Of a DNA stretch of 64,000 nucleotides, positions 22,931 to 33,839 are shown piece after piece; position 1 is the first letter of the stretch, and every line of letters begins with the position of its first letter. Made by a program: the position numbers and the translations under genes. Source of the stretch: Salticus scenicus. Lineage: Eukaryota > Arthropoda > Arachnida > Araneae > Salticidae. The DNA lies in assembly GCA_963930645.1 (NCBI GenBank), contig OZ005649.1:80895126-80959125 (forward strand), given 5' to 3'. The notes beneath the pieces are model-generated. The model made no database searches. It was given only the letters and a program-made list of their open reading frames with translations, and was not told where the DNA came from.

Positions 22931-23178
22931 GACTTCAAGTCTGGTCCAGAGACATGCCATCACAATTTTGATCCTTCACGGAAGGGATGGCTCTCCCGCT
23001 TCGGTGACCCCCAGATGTATAATTTTTCATGGGAACATGGAGGACATTGCGGCCACGACAGATTTTACGTGCACCAGCCACCATTAGTGTACACGACGGT
23101 CTTTGGCCGGCTCGATTACCGAACCCAAAATCTTCCAATTACGAGGCTAGCGCTCTACCGACTGGGCTATCGCGGTCC

Positions 23179-23192
23179 CCAAAAACTTTGGG
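23179..23192 (+). repeat. Target-site duplication of the SINE, right copy
   Basis: CCAAAAACTTTGGG, identical to 18308-18321. Confidence 0.95.
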
Positions 23193-23266
23193 AAACCCAG
23201 TAAACAAATGATGAATTATTTCCATACCATGATCAATACAAAACAGGCTTTAATTCATATACATAA

Positions 23267-23335
23267 TCTGGTGTGTCACTCACACGACTTTCTCTTACCT
23301 TGCATTTCAATACAATAAAGATAGATTGCATACAC
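23267..23335 (+). repeat. Dispersed repeat family F, copy C (partial)
   Basis: 'tctggtgtgtcactcacacg' then 'actttctcttacc', 'atttcaatac' and 'atagattgca', as in copies A, B and D. The homology fades after about 70 bp. Confidence 0.75.
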
Positions 23336-24145
23336 GGATTATTAGTGTGATGTCTTTGCCCATATACATTCTATAAATATGGGGAAATTCTGGAATTATG
23401 CAACCATTGTTCATTAAAATATTCGTAAACTTTGGATAATTATTACTTAAGCTAAGGGAACAGCTTCTATTCGTCCTTCCTTAATTACAATCTCTTACGC
23501 TAGGGGCACATTATGCTAAGGACACATCACCATATAAGGAGGGCCTGCATTCACTATTTTGACACTAGAATTATTCCGATTCAATAAGCTTTTCCTATCC
23601 TAATTTTCCGATTAATTTCTTGGTTGTTATATTTGTATTTTTCAGTTTTCAATTACATACTATTTCCGTTTCGATTTATTATGAACATTAAACTTATTAT
23701 GAACATTTATGGGAAATTCTTATTTGAGGAGCAAAAATTCAAACCGTGTTTTCTCAAAAAAAAAAAAAAAAAGATTTATTGATTTTTCTTTAAACTTAAT
23801 AATAACATGTCTACATATCTCCTTAGATATGTCTATATATTTTCCCAGTATCTAGTAATACATCTAAACAAACGATAATTTGATTTTAAGTTTAGTTATT
23901 TTTTAATTTAATAGTTTTTTTGCTGTCGGAAAAATTGTATCCGAAGGAGAAAACACGGTTGGGATGTTTGCTGCTCATTTATTCATTTAAGTTAAGAAAA
24001 TTTTAAATTATGAATAACTTGCGCAGTTTAGAAATGAGAATTTTCACAGTAAATGATGTTTATAATAGTATCAAACATTATATTTCAAAATTTGCCTGAC
24101 ATTTTACATTTACTCCCATGTTAAGAAAGCAATCCGACCACTTTA

Positions 24146-24198
<53 letters not shown>

Positions 24199-24739
24199 CA
24201 TATTGAGGCATTTCCTGCGAACTCTAATAAACTAAAGAACTAAATTACTAACTAAAGAATTTAAAACCAAATTAATTACCTACAGAAAATCGCCATACGA
24301 ATTTTTGATTTTTTGATTCACTATACTTTAAAGGAGATTTTTTTACAGATTTTTCTATTTCTTTGTTTCTTACTTTTTTCTTTAAGTTACTAATCTCAAT
24401 TATCTATACTACAGAATTTTGTGGAAAGTCTGAATAAATTTTTACTAGTTAAAAATTTACCATTCCTCGATTTGAAAGTATTTTCTTTTCGAAAACTTAT
24501 ATAACTTCTCTTAATGTGGTAGAAGGTACAAACCTTTAACTGAACATCTCAGAAACTTGCAGAAATTTGTAATTTCAAAATTCCTTTTGAGTAAAGTTAA
24601 AAAAATACTCTAAAATATACAATGATAAAATTCTATAACAAGTTATATATATATAATATCATATTATAATTTTCAATCTAATTAAAAAGACTAAAAGTTA
24701 TTCCATACATTCTAGTTTATTTATTTATTTCTAAACTGA

Positions 24740-24774
<35 letters not shown>

Positions 24775-25310
24775 CTTTTCCCTATTTCAAAACTACAAGT
24801 TTCCAAATATAGATTATAAAATACCGATTACAAAATAATTTGTTCAAAATTTCTTTACAAAGAAAAAAGTAAAATATATACAAAAAACTTACATTTATTG
24901 GACGTTTTACTATATTTGTTAAAGATTAAAAAAAATATGCATATCAAATAATTCTATTCTTTCATTTAATTAAAACCGACTGTTTCATGAAACCAGGAAT
25001 GTTTGATAATCATCTAAAATCATTGATATTTGTTTTTACATACATTTGAAATATATTTATTCATGTTTACTGTTTTTAAACAAAAATCTTATAATAATAA
25101 CAAAATATTTTAATAATAAAGTATAAATTGTAGAATTTAATTAAAAGCATATTTGTATGAAACAAATAAATAATTGAATATTCACTAATGTCAACAATGC
25201 ATTTAAATATTTACGTTTTCATACTATTCATATTTGTTTTATTATTTAAAATAAATTAATGCACATTATATAATTATAATGAGATTAAACATTGAAAATG
25301 ATCTGGTGTG
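23336..25310. other. Non-coding AT-rich stretch
   Basis: Holds inverted 'TTAGCGTA' motifs near 23495-23530, a segment at 23745-23995 shared with 40225-41010, and (TA)n runs at 24149-24192 and 24744-24772. No supported gene. Confidence 0.6.
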
Positions 25311-25311
25311 T

Positions 25312-25650
25312 CACTAGCACGACTTTCTCTTACATTGAATTTCAATACTATAAATATAGATTGCAGATTAATTCGTAAGGTTAATAAGGTAAGATAATAA
25401 AGTTCAATCGACTTTTAAAATTATCTAAAATACGTTGAAGAACAGTATTGTTTGTCATATAATTCTGTGTGAGGGGGATACCACCCCCCCCCTTCAAACT
25501 CCGGTTCAATTATAGTGCCTACATTCATTTTATTTCTAATTTTTTATTTTTTATTTTTTAAATTCAAGTCTGTAAGTGATTTGCCTTCAAACTTGACAAT
25601 CTTAATCATTTTTTTTTCATGTGGCAACCTCATACGAACTAATATCAAAG
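25312..25650 (+). repeat. Dispersed repeat family F, copy D
   Basis: 'tctggtgtgtcactagcacg', 'gaatttcaatactataaa', a 'tgtgagggggataccaccc' block at 25468 and 'gtggcaacctcatacgaac' at 25621. The same order is seen at 14607-14905. Confidence 0.75.
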
Positions 25651-26194
25651 ATGAGGGGATTTTTCAGCCTTGAAATTGAAAAATATATCAGATTTGTCAC
25701 AGGTGTGAAATGTTTGACTCTAATTATTTTACAACGTTTGTATTTTATGCTTAAATCAATAGTATTTACATTAATCCAATATTTCTTTTTGTTTTTTCCA
25801 CAGGGGTTCAAAGATTCCCAATTTTGTATTTCTGGCTGAAGTTCCCCCCCTTTTTAGAGACTTAAACTACTTTTCTTATATGAGCTCAAATGAGTTACAC
25901 ATTGTTATTCAAATATATTATGAAGTACACTATGACTTAAATTATACAAAAAGGTGAAAGCATTGCGCCAGTGCCTCATATTAAAAAAAAATAAAGAAAG
26001 AAAGAAAGACATGACATTGAATATCGTGAAAACATTGTGTACACTACTACTTCTTACTGGTTTGAAAGAGATGTTACTAATGAAATAGAATTTATCTAAT
26101 CAAATTTTATTTAAATTTCACTTTTGTTACACTAAATATTCTTTAAAAAATATTTAAGTCTGTTTTTTTTTTTTGTTTTTTTTATCATTGAAGT

Positions 26195-26290
26195 TTATAT
26201 CACGACTAGGAATCGAACCCGGCACTTGTCATCGAATCTGCAACATTTGGAAATCTGTAACTCTGCCTACGACAGTTCTTTTCAATTTGT
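26195..26290 (-). ncRNA. tRNA-like sequence with B-box (probable SINE or pseudogene)
   Basis: The minus strand reads GCCGGGTTCGATTCCTAGTC, a strong T-arm/B-box. Upstream at tRNA-like distance is 'taggcagagttacag', a poor A-box. The acceptor stem does not close. A working tRNA is unlikely. Confidence 0.4.
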
Positions 26291-26299
26291 ACGCTACAA

Positions 26300-26423
26300 T
26301 ATTTCTAAGGTATCAATCGATTTGTAATAACATATAGTTTATAACGCTATGTATAGATTTTGCTTAGGCAGTAGTCTACATATTTAAATTAGCATAAATT
26401 TCATTTTTTCAATGGTAACCTCC

Positions 26424-26457
<34 letters not shown>

Positions 26458-27205
26458 CGTTTTATTATTTGGATTAAATTATCGCGAAAAATTGTATGAT
26501 TTATATATTTCGCTAATTTTTCATAGAGTTATAAACTGTCAAAGCATGAGGACGCTAATGTTAAATGAATGTGATAAACATTAAGTCATATCTTCTTAAA
26601 AAATTAGTATATTATTATTATTATTATTATTATTTATTAATATTTAATAGCTTTTATAAGATTTTACCGCGAATTTTCAGTTTTAATCTTGTTGTCATAT
26701 TATTGTACCTCTTTACCGTGCGGTTTGTAAGGTTTATGCTATTAAGATTTTATCGCATAATGTAACATAATAAAATATTTAATTTTTATTAAATGATATT
26801 TAATACAGAATTAATTTTTGGAAAATTATTATTATTATTATTATTATTTTTAAGCTTATAAAATCTAAGTCTGTCTAATTGTTTAATAACAAAGACAATA
26901 TTATTTATTTTCAATTAATTCTAATCACGGCGCAAAATTCACATTTACTACGGAAAAAGAATTTAAAACAAATTAATATGTCTTATTGTTCTGTAGCAAA
27001 AAAGAAGTGACCGTAAATTAAATACATTGACGTCCACAATACTCCAGAGAATTAATTCAAATATGAGGTGCTGAAATATTTTTATTTTTTTAATCAAAAA
27101 TATATCCATTATGTTAGCAAAAAGATTTAATAAAAAATAAGTCCTTTTACTTTATGAATAGATTCGGGCATATGCTACAAGTAAGATTAGTGAGAGGGAG
27201 GTCTT

Positions 27206-27210
<5 letters not shown>
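26300..27210. other. Non-coding AT-rich stretch
   Basis: Poly-T near 26427-26457 and (ATT)n near 26611-26633 and 26828-26849. Nothing else recognised. Confidence 0.6.

Positions 27211-27218
<8 letters not shown>

Positions 27219-27250
<32 letters not shown>
27219..27250. repeat. (GT)n microsatellite
   Basis: Sixteen GT units, preceded by (TA)n. Confidence 0.95.
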
Positions 27251-27252
<2 letters not shown>

Positions 27253-27275
27253 TACTATGTCTACAGAGCGAATGA

Positions 27276-27458
27276 ATGGAGAAAACTGCGATGCGCACTT
27301 CATTTACATTGCCAAAAACTGGTAGCCCGGCGGGACTTTCGCCAATGTATCGCCAAATGGGAAATTTTGAAAACGCGGTTAGCCTAGTTCTTGGCGAGCT
27401 CGATAACAGCCAAAAGTATAGAAGTCTAAAAGAATGCAAGACAGGAAATGCAAAGTAA
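27276..27458 (+). CDS. Weak candidate coding exon (unknown)
   Basis: A 60-codon frame reads MEKTAMRTSFTLPKTGSPAG, then LSPMYRQMGNFENAVSLVLG, ELDNSQKYRSLKECKTGNAK and TAA. The stretch is clearly richer in G and C than its surroundings and has ordinary amino-acid composition, unlike the AT-driven frames elsewhere. A possible acceptor (TGTCTACAG) ends at 27266, and the stop itself overlaps a GTAA donor-like word at 27456. The start is preceded by an in-frame TGA, so a first exon or an unrelated repeat fragment are both possible. No family recognised. Confidence 0.25.
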   Translation: MEKTAMRTSFTLPKTGSPAGLSPMYRQMGNFENAVSLVLGELDNSQKYRSLKECKTGNAK

Positions 27459-27469
27459 CTACAGCTACA

Positions 27470-28800
27470 TTAAGCAATTTTGATATTTTAAAAGAAGAAT
27501 GCATCAGAAATATTGAAATGCATACTATAATTTGAATGAATGATTTATTCTGAATGGTACTAAATTAATAGAAATATTACTTAAATTTGCTTGATTTAGC
27601 ATTATTATAATTGTTATAATTATTATTATTATTATTATCATTTCTATTATTATTGTTATCATTATTATTGCTGGTTTGGAAAAACTTTAAATTTTATTCT
27701 TAACTGTGTGAGATCTAATATAAAAATATACTAACTAAATCATAGATAAGTCTATTTTTTTTTTTTTTTTTTTTTTTCAATTTATTTATTTATCAAAATT
27801 CAGAATTTAAACTTTAGTTGATCTAAACATTTATAGCATTGGACTTTTTTATTTCTCAAGTAAAACAATATAAAATGTAAAATAATATCTTTATTAATAA
27901 CTCTTTTCCATTTCAAAAAAATTTAGTGATTGCTTCGTGATTTCAGTAGAGAAATATTTTACATTTCCTTTTTCTAATCTAAAATAGAGAGACTGAAATG
28001 CATCTCCCGCTAAACTTTTAATTGGATTCATCCTAACAGATCATTACTTTTGGTTGACTGATAATGGCAGAGTTTTAAATGAAAAGCAGAAAATTTGAAA
28101 GTATGATAGCATGAAACGGGGCCAGTGACATTTCATTAATTAATTTCAATGTGAGATATGCGCATTAGGAAAACAGCTCATTGATTTTATAAATATTTAA
28201 CGAACTATAGTCCCACCATTAATTTAGTATATATATATATACATATATATATATTCCTAATGATTTGGAAATTTTTAACATTATACGTATCTTTATCATG
28301 TGTGTGGACTATTTTTTTTTTTTTCTTTTTTTAAACTGAACAGTTTTTTTTTCTTTTTAATAAATAAAATTGCAATAATTTTGTATTTTAAAGAAAGTAA
28401 TATTCTGACTTTAGTTTATTAAAAATACATTTCTCCATTCAGTTCCGTTAATTGAAATTTAAAAAATAATACATAACAAACAAATTTTACGATTAATCAA
28501 ACGAGAAAAAAAAAAAAAAAAAAAAATAGTCAAATAAATATCAACCAGTTTTTAAATCACACCATTTATTTCACAATTTTACAAGTTACTTCACTTGTAT
28601 TGATTGTATAAAATATAAAAGCCGAAATACAATTTATCAGAAATATTTATCAAGTTCCTTAAGTATTAACTTTGTACAGAACTTTTTAATCATTAATTTA
28701 TAATATTGAAAAACATGCTGTAATCTCCCCACGATATACGATATTTTTTTATCATATACATTGATTGCTGTTATATTTTAATTTAGTCCAATAATTAAAG
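27470..28800. other. Non-coding AT-rich stretch
   Basis: Short ATT repeats near 27605-27670 and poly-A/T runs near 27754, 28313 and 28507. No gene recognised. Confidence 0.6.
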
Positions 28801-28846
28801 TTTATAGATTATGAAAAGCAACACAGAACTGACATTTAAAAGTAAA

Positions 28847-28980
28847 AAGTACAAAACTTTGAATAAACACCATAAAATGCTAGAACTTGCAAACATTGGT
28901 TCGGATGGTGTCTTCTTTCGATCCGAAACAATTGTTTTGAGTTCTGGCATTTCATAGTGCTTATGCAAAGTTTTGTACTT
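28847..28980. mobile_element. Foldback MITE, 134 bp
   Basis: The left end AAGTACAAAACTTTGAATAA is mirrored by TTATGCAAAGTTTTGTACTT at the right end. Inner matches continue ('caccataaaatgc'/'gcatttcatagtg'). The same TIR family flanks the element at 36701-36972. Confidence 0.8.
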
Positions 28981-29165
28981 ATTACCAATTTTTATAAAAT
29001 TAAAAAAAATAATGTTGTACAAAATTTATAATAATATATTTATCCATTCAGTATTAAAAATAATTTTTTTGATTTTTTGAAAAATATTCATTAAATATTT
29101 TTTTTTCCATTTTTAATTAATCAAATAAGTATATATTTTATTGTTAAATTATCTTCTAATTTTCA

Positions 29166-29211
<46 letters not shown>

Positions 29212-30070
29212 ATGTGTGAACCGCTATTTCAGTATATACTAATTTCTCATAAGCAAATTTTATCCATTATTTTAAATGTCGAAGAAATAAAAGTGGGTGT
29301 CCCCCCACAAGGAAAGTCTCATTAAAGCGCACACTCAGAATATTGTGAAAAAATTACAGAGATACATATTTACATAGGTGATACAAAATCAGTTGAATTT
29401 ATCAGCGGAATCCCACTAAAATGTATATAATAAAATAAAATACTTTCGAGTATTTGGCGCAAAAAGACAAAAAGTGTACGCGATTTGGCGAGTAACATCT
29501 TTTCCCGAAAAATACAAATATTTTTAATACATTTAAGAATTTCTTGCAAAACAGATCTTTTTGAATAGCGTTATAATAAACATACTTTGAAATTAATCGA
29601 TGAAAAAATTACCTGTTTTTCATTTAAGCTCGAATATTGTAAACATGTGGCTCTTTATTAAAAGTATTTTCATTTTAGCTTTGATTTTCATTTTAACTTC
29701 GATTTTTTTTTCTTTTTTAATCTTATGAGTTTTAAATATTTAAATTTCAGTCAAATAAACATTTAATTTATGCATATCTTCAGTTTTTTAATTTGTAATT
29801 GAAAAGTCTTCAATATTTTGCAAATTGCAAATATTTATTCTTACTTTTACTTAACGTTTGAAAAAAATTTGAAAATTAAACTTATTTATTTTATTTTTAT
29901 TTTATTTTTTATTTTTATTTTTTTTTTTTGAGAAAATGTCTTTAGAAATTAACACATACAATGTTGTTTGGATGCTGTATACACAGTACATGGAAAAAAG
30001 AAATATGGCACTCACAAATGTTATAGAAGAATAAATTAAATTAAAAATCCTCATTGTTGAAATAATATAT

Positions 30071-30694
30071 TGTTACAAAATTGTAAATAATTGTGTTTAT
30101 TTTTGTATAAATTCTTTCAAAGACGCTTAGTAAGTTGATAAAGTGCTAATTTTGTGCATTTCTAGTCGTTTTAGCGTTAAAATAGACTTATTTTCCCTTA
30201 AAAACGCATTAAAAAGCTCTAATAAGGTAGTAATGGATTTGGCGCCAAATTTGGCGATTTTTCCCCTCCTTGGCGATTTTTTGGCGACCTTGGCGAGAAA
30301 ATCCTTATTAGGGATATACCAAATATGGAAGCTCTAATCTCATTGGTTGATGAGATACGGAAATTTCTGGAATTTTCCACACTTTTCTACAGGAGTATAA
30401 AATGGACGTTTCTTTGCCAAGGCTAGTTCAGTTCAGTTCTCACCCAGCTTCCGCTAATGCTTGCATTGCTTTGAGCCTCTTTGAAAGAGACTTGCTTTAA
30501 GTGTTATTGCCATACAGTTGGTACTGTGGATTTGCTATTGATAGCTGTTGTTTAAGCTGTGTTTACTGGTTGAATTGAAGCTGATACTTGGTTTATAAAC
30601 CTGTATTTTTCTGGAACTTTCTGTGAATAAATTACTGAATTTTTGTAAGGTTCATTCTCGGACAGCTCACGAACCCCCAAGTACGGAATATTTC
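30071..30694 (+). promoter_or_regulatory. 5' LTR-like region of an LTR retrotransposon
   Basis: It starts TGTTACAAAATTG and precedes a primer-binding-site-like sequence and gag. It contains TATAAAA at 30396-30402, a 'cagttcagttctc' start-site-like region about 30 bp downstream, and AATAAA at 30626-30631. 'TTGGCGA' is repeated five times around 30235-30300. The 3' boundary does not show a clear CA end and no 3' LTR was found, so the limits are provisional. Confidence 0.6.
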
Positions 30695-30711
30695 TGGTGT
30701 CAGGAGTGAGG
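30695..30711 (+). other. Primer binding site (probable)
   Basis: TGGTGTCAGGAGTGAGG directly after the LTR-like region. The TGG start and position match tRNA 3'-end primer sites of LTR retrotransposons. Primer tRNA not assigned. Confidence 0.6.
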
Positions 30712-30721
30712 TTGTCTGTGA

Positions 30722-32216
30722 ATGGTGATAACTAGAGTTATGGAGCAGGAAATGAAGAAACTTCTAGAAAGTTTAGCTACCCAGATGAATGAAATAAAAG
30801 CCGGACAGGAAAAGATGGAAACCGGATTGATAGAGAAAATAGAAACAGGACAAAGAGAAATGAAAGAAAGTCTAGAAACCGGACAAAAAAAATTGAAAGA
30901 CAGCTTGACTGAAGAAATGAAGGAAATGAAAAAGAGTTTGGGTGAAGAAATTAAATATAATCAAGAAGAGATGAAGAAAGATCTATCATCAGTGAGAGAC
31001 GACTTAGTAAACGTGAAAGAAGTGATAGAGTGTAAGTTATCAGGTGTGGGAAACAGAATAGATGGAATAAAAGGAAAAGTTATAAAGATTGAAGTAAATT
31101 TTGATGAGAAAGTTTTGAAAATAGAAGAGAATTTTGAAAAGAAAGCTATGAAGATAGAAGAAAGTGATATGAAAGTTGAAGGGAGTGTTACGAGGATGGA
31201 AAGGAGTTTCGAGTAGAAAGTTAAAGAAAATTTTGATCAGGAAGTGAAAGGAAGGTTTTCAGAGATAGAAGGTAAATTGAAGAGAATAGAAGGAGATCTG
31301 GAGAGAAAAGTGGAAGAAAAGTTAGAATCCATGCCCCAGGAAACTGAAAAGAAAGAGAGAAGAATCCAGACACAGGAATTTATTAAGCTATACACCTACG
31401 ACGGTAGTTCCTCCTGGCATGTATATAAGCAACACCACCTGTAATAATGCCTCCGAGCTGAGCTCTACGTCACGGAAGATCGGCCGATTTCATCCAATCC
31501 CCACGATACAATATGTATCATAGGAAGTGATGATTGGATGAAATCGGCCGATCTTCCATGACGTAGAGCTCAGCTCGGAGGCATTATTACAGGAGGTGTT
31601 GATATAAGACGCAGTTTTCCATCGTAGCTGAAGCTAACGGCTGGGACTATACCGCCAAGTCAGTCCACTTAGCAGCAGCATTACGAGGAGATGCAGCCGA
31701 GATACTGAGAAATGTTTCTAAAGAAGAAAGGAACGACTTCGAGGCCCTGACTAGAGCACTGGAGCTACGGTTCGGAGAGAAGTGTTCTAAGGATTACAGT
31801 CGCCTCCAGCTAAAATCCCGTTACCAGAAAACGGAAGAAAGTTTGCAAGAGCTGGACATTCAGAGACTGTCACACCTAGCATTTTCAGACTGTCATGCTG
31901 ACGCTCGAAACGACTTAGCTTATCAGTACTTTATCGATGCTGTTCGGGATCCAGAAATTCAAAAAGCGCTGAGACTCTCCAACATCAGAGACGTAGAATC
32001 AGCTTTAGGCTATGCACTTAGGATAGAGGCAGCCCGACAAGCCTCCCGTAAAGACCGCCATATCATAAGAGCAGTCTCAATAAATGATTCGCCTGCTGAT
32101 GAAAATGAAATGAAAAGAAGTCTAGCAGAGATCTTAAAGAGATTGCGCAGACTGGAAAATAATAAGGAAATAAAGGATCGGAAGATAAAGTGCTGGGGCT
32201 GTGGAAGGGATGGTCA
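30722..32216 (+). pseudogene. gag: LTR retrotransposon Gag, interrupted
   Basis: Gag packages the element's RNA in virus-like particles. Residues 1-220 (30722-31390) are a long Lys/Glu-rich coiled coil starting MVITRVMEQEMKKLLESLAT. A TAG at 31214-31216 interrupts it, with the same frame resuming at once. The capsid region starts IKLYTYDGSSSWHVYK and is cut at 31429 by a 172-bp MITE. From 31609 it continues TQFSIVAEANGWDYTAKSVH, LRGDAAEIL and RALELRFGEK, a Retrotrans_gag-type capsid, to about residue 420. It ends in KCWGCGRDGH, the first part of a CCHC zinc knuckle, where another element enters at 32217. The 708 bases before the MITE are exactly 236 codons, so excision of the MITE and one duplication restores the frame. 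No protease or polymerase is seen downstream. Confidence 0.9.
31430..31601. mobile_element. 172-bp foldback MITE inside gag
   Basis: Almost the whole element is two ~77-bp inverted arms (CAACACCACCTGTAATAATG... mirrored by ...CATTATTACAGGAGGTGTTG) around a short loop 'gatacaatatgtatc'. It is flanked by ATATAAG on both sides (31423-31429, 31602-31608). A 7-8-bp duplication suggests a hAT-like mover; the superfamily is not certain. The arms are more than 95% matched, so the insertion is recent. Confidence 0.93.
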
Positions 32217-32345
32217 TTAGAGATGTGCGTTATTTCACATAATAATATAAATAATACTGTTATTACATAAGAACCTATTAGCATTGTAATATATTACAGA
32301 AATGATCATATTAAATAAATAACACTTACATCTTACCTCTCAGCA
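32217..32345 (+). mobile_element. Left end of a hAT-type element interrupting the gag zinc knuckle
   Basis: The sequence TAGAGATGTGCGTTATTTCA and the following ~115 bp match 53085-53205 ('aataatactgttatt', 'catattaaataaataacact'). Gag coding stops exactly at the TAGAG start. The right end and the second duplication were not found. Similar words near 32600-32760 suggest the element continues at least that far. Confidence 0.75.
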
Positions 32346-32430
32346 GGCAAAAAAAAAAAAAAAAAAAAAAAAAAGAAAGAAAGAATGCCTGTTATAAAAA
32401 ATGTAATAATGATAGTATAACAACACGGAT

Positions 32431-32441
32431 TTTTCTTTCTT

Positions 32442-32481
<40 letters not shown>

Positions 32482-32497
32482 TCTTCTTCTTCTTCTT
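32431..32497. repeat. Compound (TTTC)n(CT)n(TTC)n microsatellite
   Basis: Pyrimidine-only tract of about 65 bp. Confidence 0.95.
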
Positions 32498-32499
32498 TT

Positions 32500-33830
32500 A
32501 AGTAAATGAACGTACTTCTGAAATCATATTTTTAGGGAAAAAAAATTCGAGAATTTACTTCTTTTCCTTTGTTCTAAAACAAAATTGCAAACGCCATTTA
32601 AATCATACAAGAACAACTTATATGATACAACATTATACAAGTAACGAGTTTAAAACTCCCTTTCCCATAATGAATTTACAAAAACAAACTATAAGCACCG
32701 CGACTAGCAAAATCGAAATCATACGTAGACAACTAGATCGAATCGCATCATGCGAGTAACGAATAAAATACTCACCTTTCAGAATCTGATAATTCCCGCA
32801 CACCGCATGTAACGAAAAAGTGTGTGTTTTAAAAAAGCAGGTGTTTTAATTAAAATGTTAGGCTGTCTTATAATTTTGTCCATGGCATTTTTAATTTTTT
32901 TTATTAAACTCTATGAAAATATCATTTCTGTTAAACAATTACGTGTGATAACAGAATAAATTTATGTTTTTGACGTATTTGATAAAGCATTTTTAAGCTC
33001 TGAATCTTTTCTTTCACTCTTTGTCAAATTAGATAGGTGTCTTATAATTATATCCACCACTGTAAGTGCTACTTTATTATTGTTAACAATTTAAGAATAG
33101 CTATTATCAACAGAAATCTCTCCTACCTAAGCGCACAATCACACCTATCCTGTGAGGACATATTGCACAAAATAACTAATTTGGTTTTATTACAGTTGTT
33201 GCTTTAAATTATAGCATAACAATAAAGTAGTTATGAAAATGCGTAAGAAGCAAATGCATTCAAAATTATTCAGCAATAGTTTAGCAAACAATTAATATTT
33301 GGATCTTTTATATAATTCTGTTGAAATGAGTGCAAACTCCCCTAGTTTTACCTTACATAATTTCCTATATATATGCATATGTGTATATATTTTCTTTAGA
33401 ATACTTAGGTGCATTTTAGGTTCTTTGTGTAACTTATATTTTTACACTATAATACTTTTTAAACATTATTATACTGTTTCTATATTTGGAAACGATTCAA
33501 AAAAGCATTTTTTTCTTTAAATGATATGCATATTATCTCTTAAAAACTCTTTTAAGACAAGTTTGAATTTAATATAAGATATATAATGAGTTATTTTCCT
33601 TTAAATAAATAAATTAGTTATAGAACTTAATTTAAGAAAATAATGTAAGATTTGCCAAAATAGTATTAGATTTGTTTACAATCTTATTTCAAAAGTTTTT
33701 ACGTCTTTTCTCCTATTTTAAATATAAAATGAGTTTCATATAAAAATATTTTTTATAAAAAAAAATATAAATAAATAAATAAATAAAGCTGCTGTTAATA
33801 AAATAATCACTCTTATTGATAATATAAGCA
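32500..33830. other. Probable interior of the hAT-type insertion, then AT-rich DNA
   Basis: Two related ~118-bp blocks sit at about 32595-32665 and 32715-32790 ('caagtaacgagt'/'gcgagtaacgaa'). Beyond 32900 no element or gene was recognised. Confidence 0.5.
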
Positions 33831-33839
33831 TAATTATTG

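Larger units (their letters stand above)
18418..22943 (+). mobile_element. hAT DNA transposon, 4.5 kb, internally decayed
   Basis: The left end CAGACTTGTAGTAATC and the right end, reverse-complemented, CAGACTTGAAGTCGATTAC, are flanked by a perfect 8-bp duplication, GTCCAGAG. Both subterminal regions are arrays of TAATCGTAATC-type words (about 18430-18745 and 22600-22930). A hAT transposase C-terminus lies inside at 20885-21435. The TIR, the 8-bp duplication and the dimerisation domain together identify the superfamily. Much of the interior is non-coding and includes a foreign-looking ~170-bp tandem array at 19100-19760. Confidence 0.93.
18322..23178 (-). mobile_element. tRNA-derived SINE split by a hAT transposon
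   Basis: On the minus strand from 23178 the SINE begins with a tRNA-like head, GGACCGCGATAGCCCAGTCG followed by GTAGAGCG (A-box region) and TTTTGGGTTCGGTAATC (B-box region). The anticodon loop position reads CTCGTAA, so a tRNA-Thr(CGT)-like ancestor is possible. The body continues to 22952, is interrupted by the hAT, and resumes at 18417-18322 with 'gtccca', 'gccaattgccc', 'gcgctagtgcgaca' and a tail of ATCCAACC/ATCC repeats. Removing the hAT and one 8-bp duplication gives about 323 bp. The SINE is flanked by a perfect 14-bp duplication, as expected of LINE-mediated insertion. Confidence 0.9.

Noticed and set aside
22935..23211. Short ORFs over the SINE head
   Set aside because: They overlap the tRNA-derived head and body of a SINE with clear target duplications, so a protein is not expected.
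32063..32284. Minus-strand ORF of 73 codons
   Set aside because: It is the antisense of the gag capsid region and of the inserted element end.
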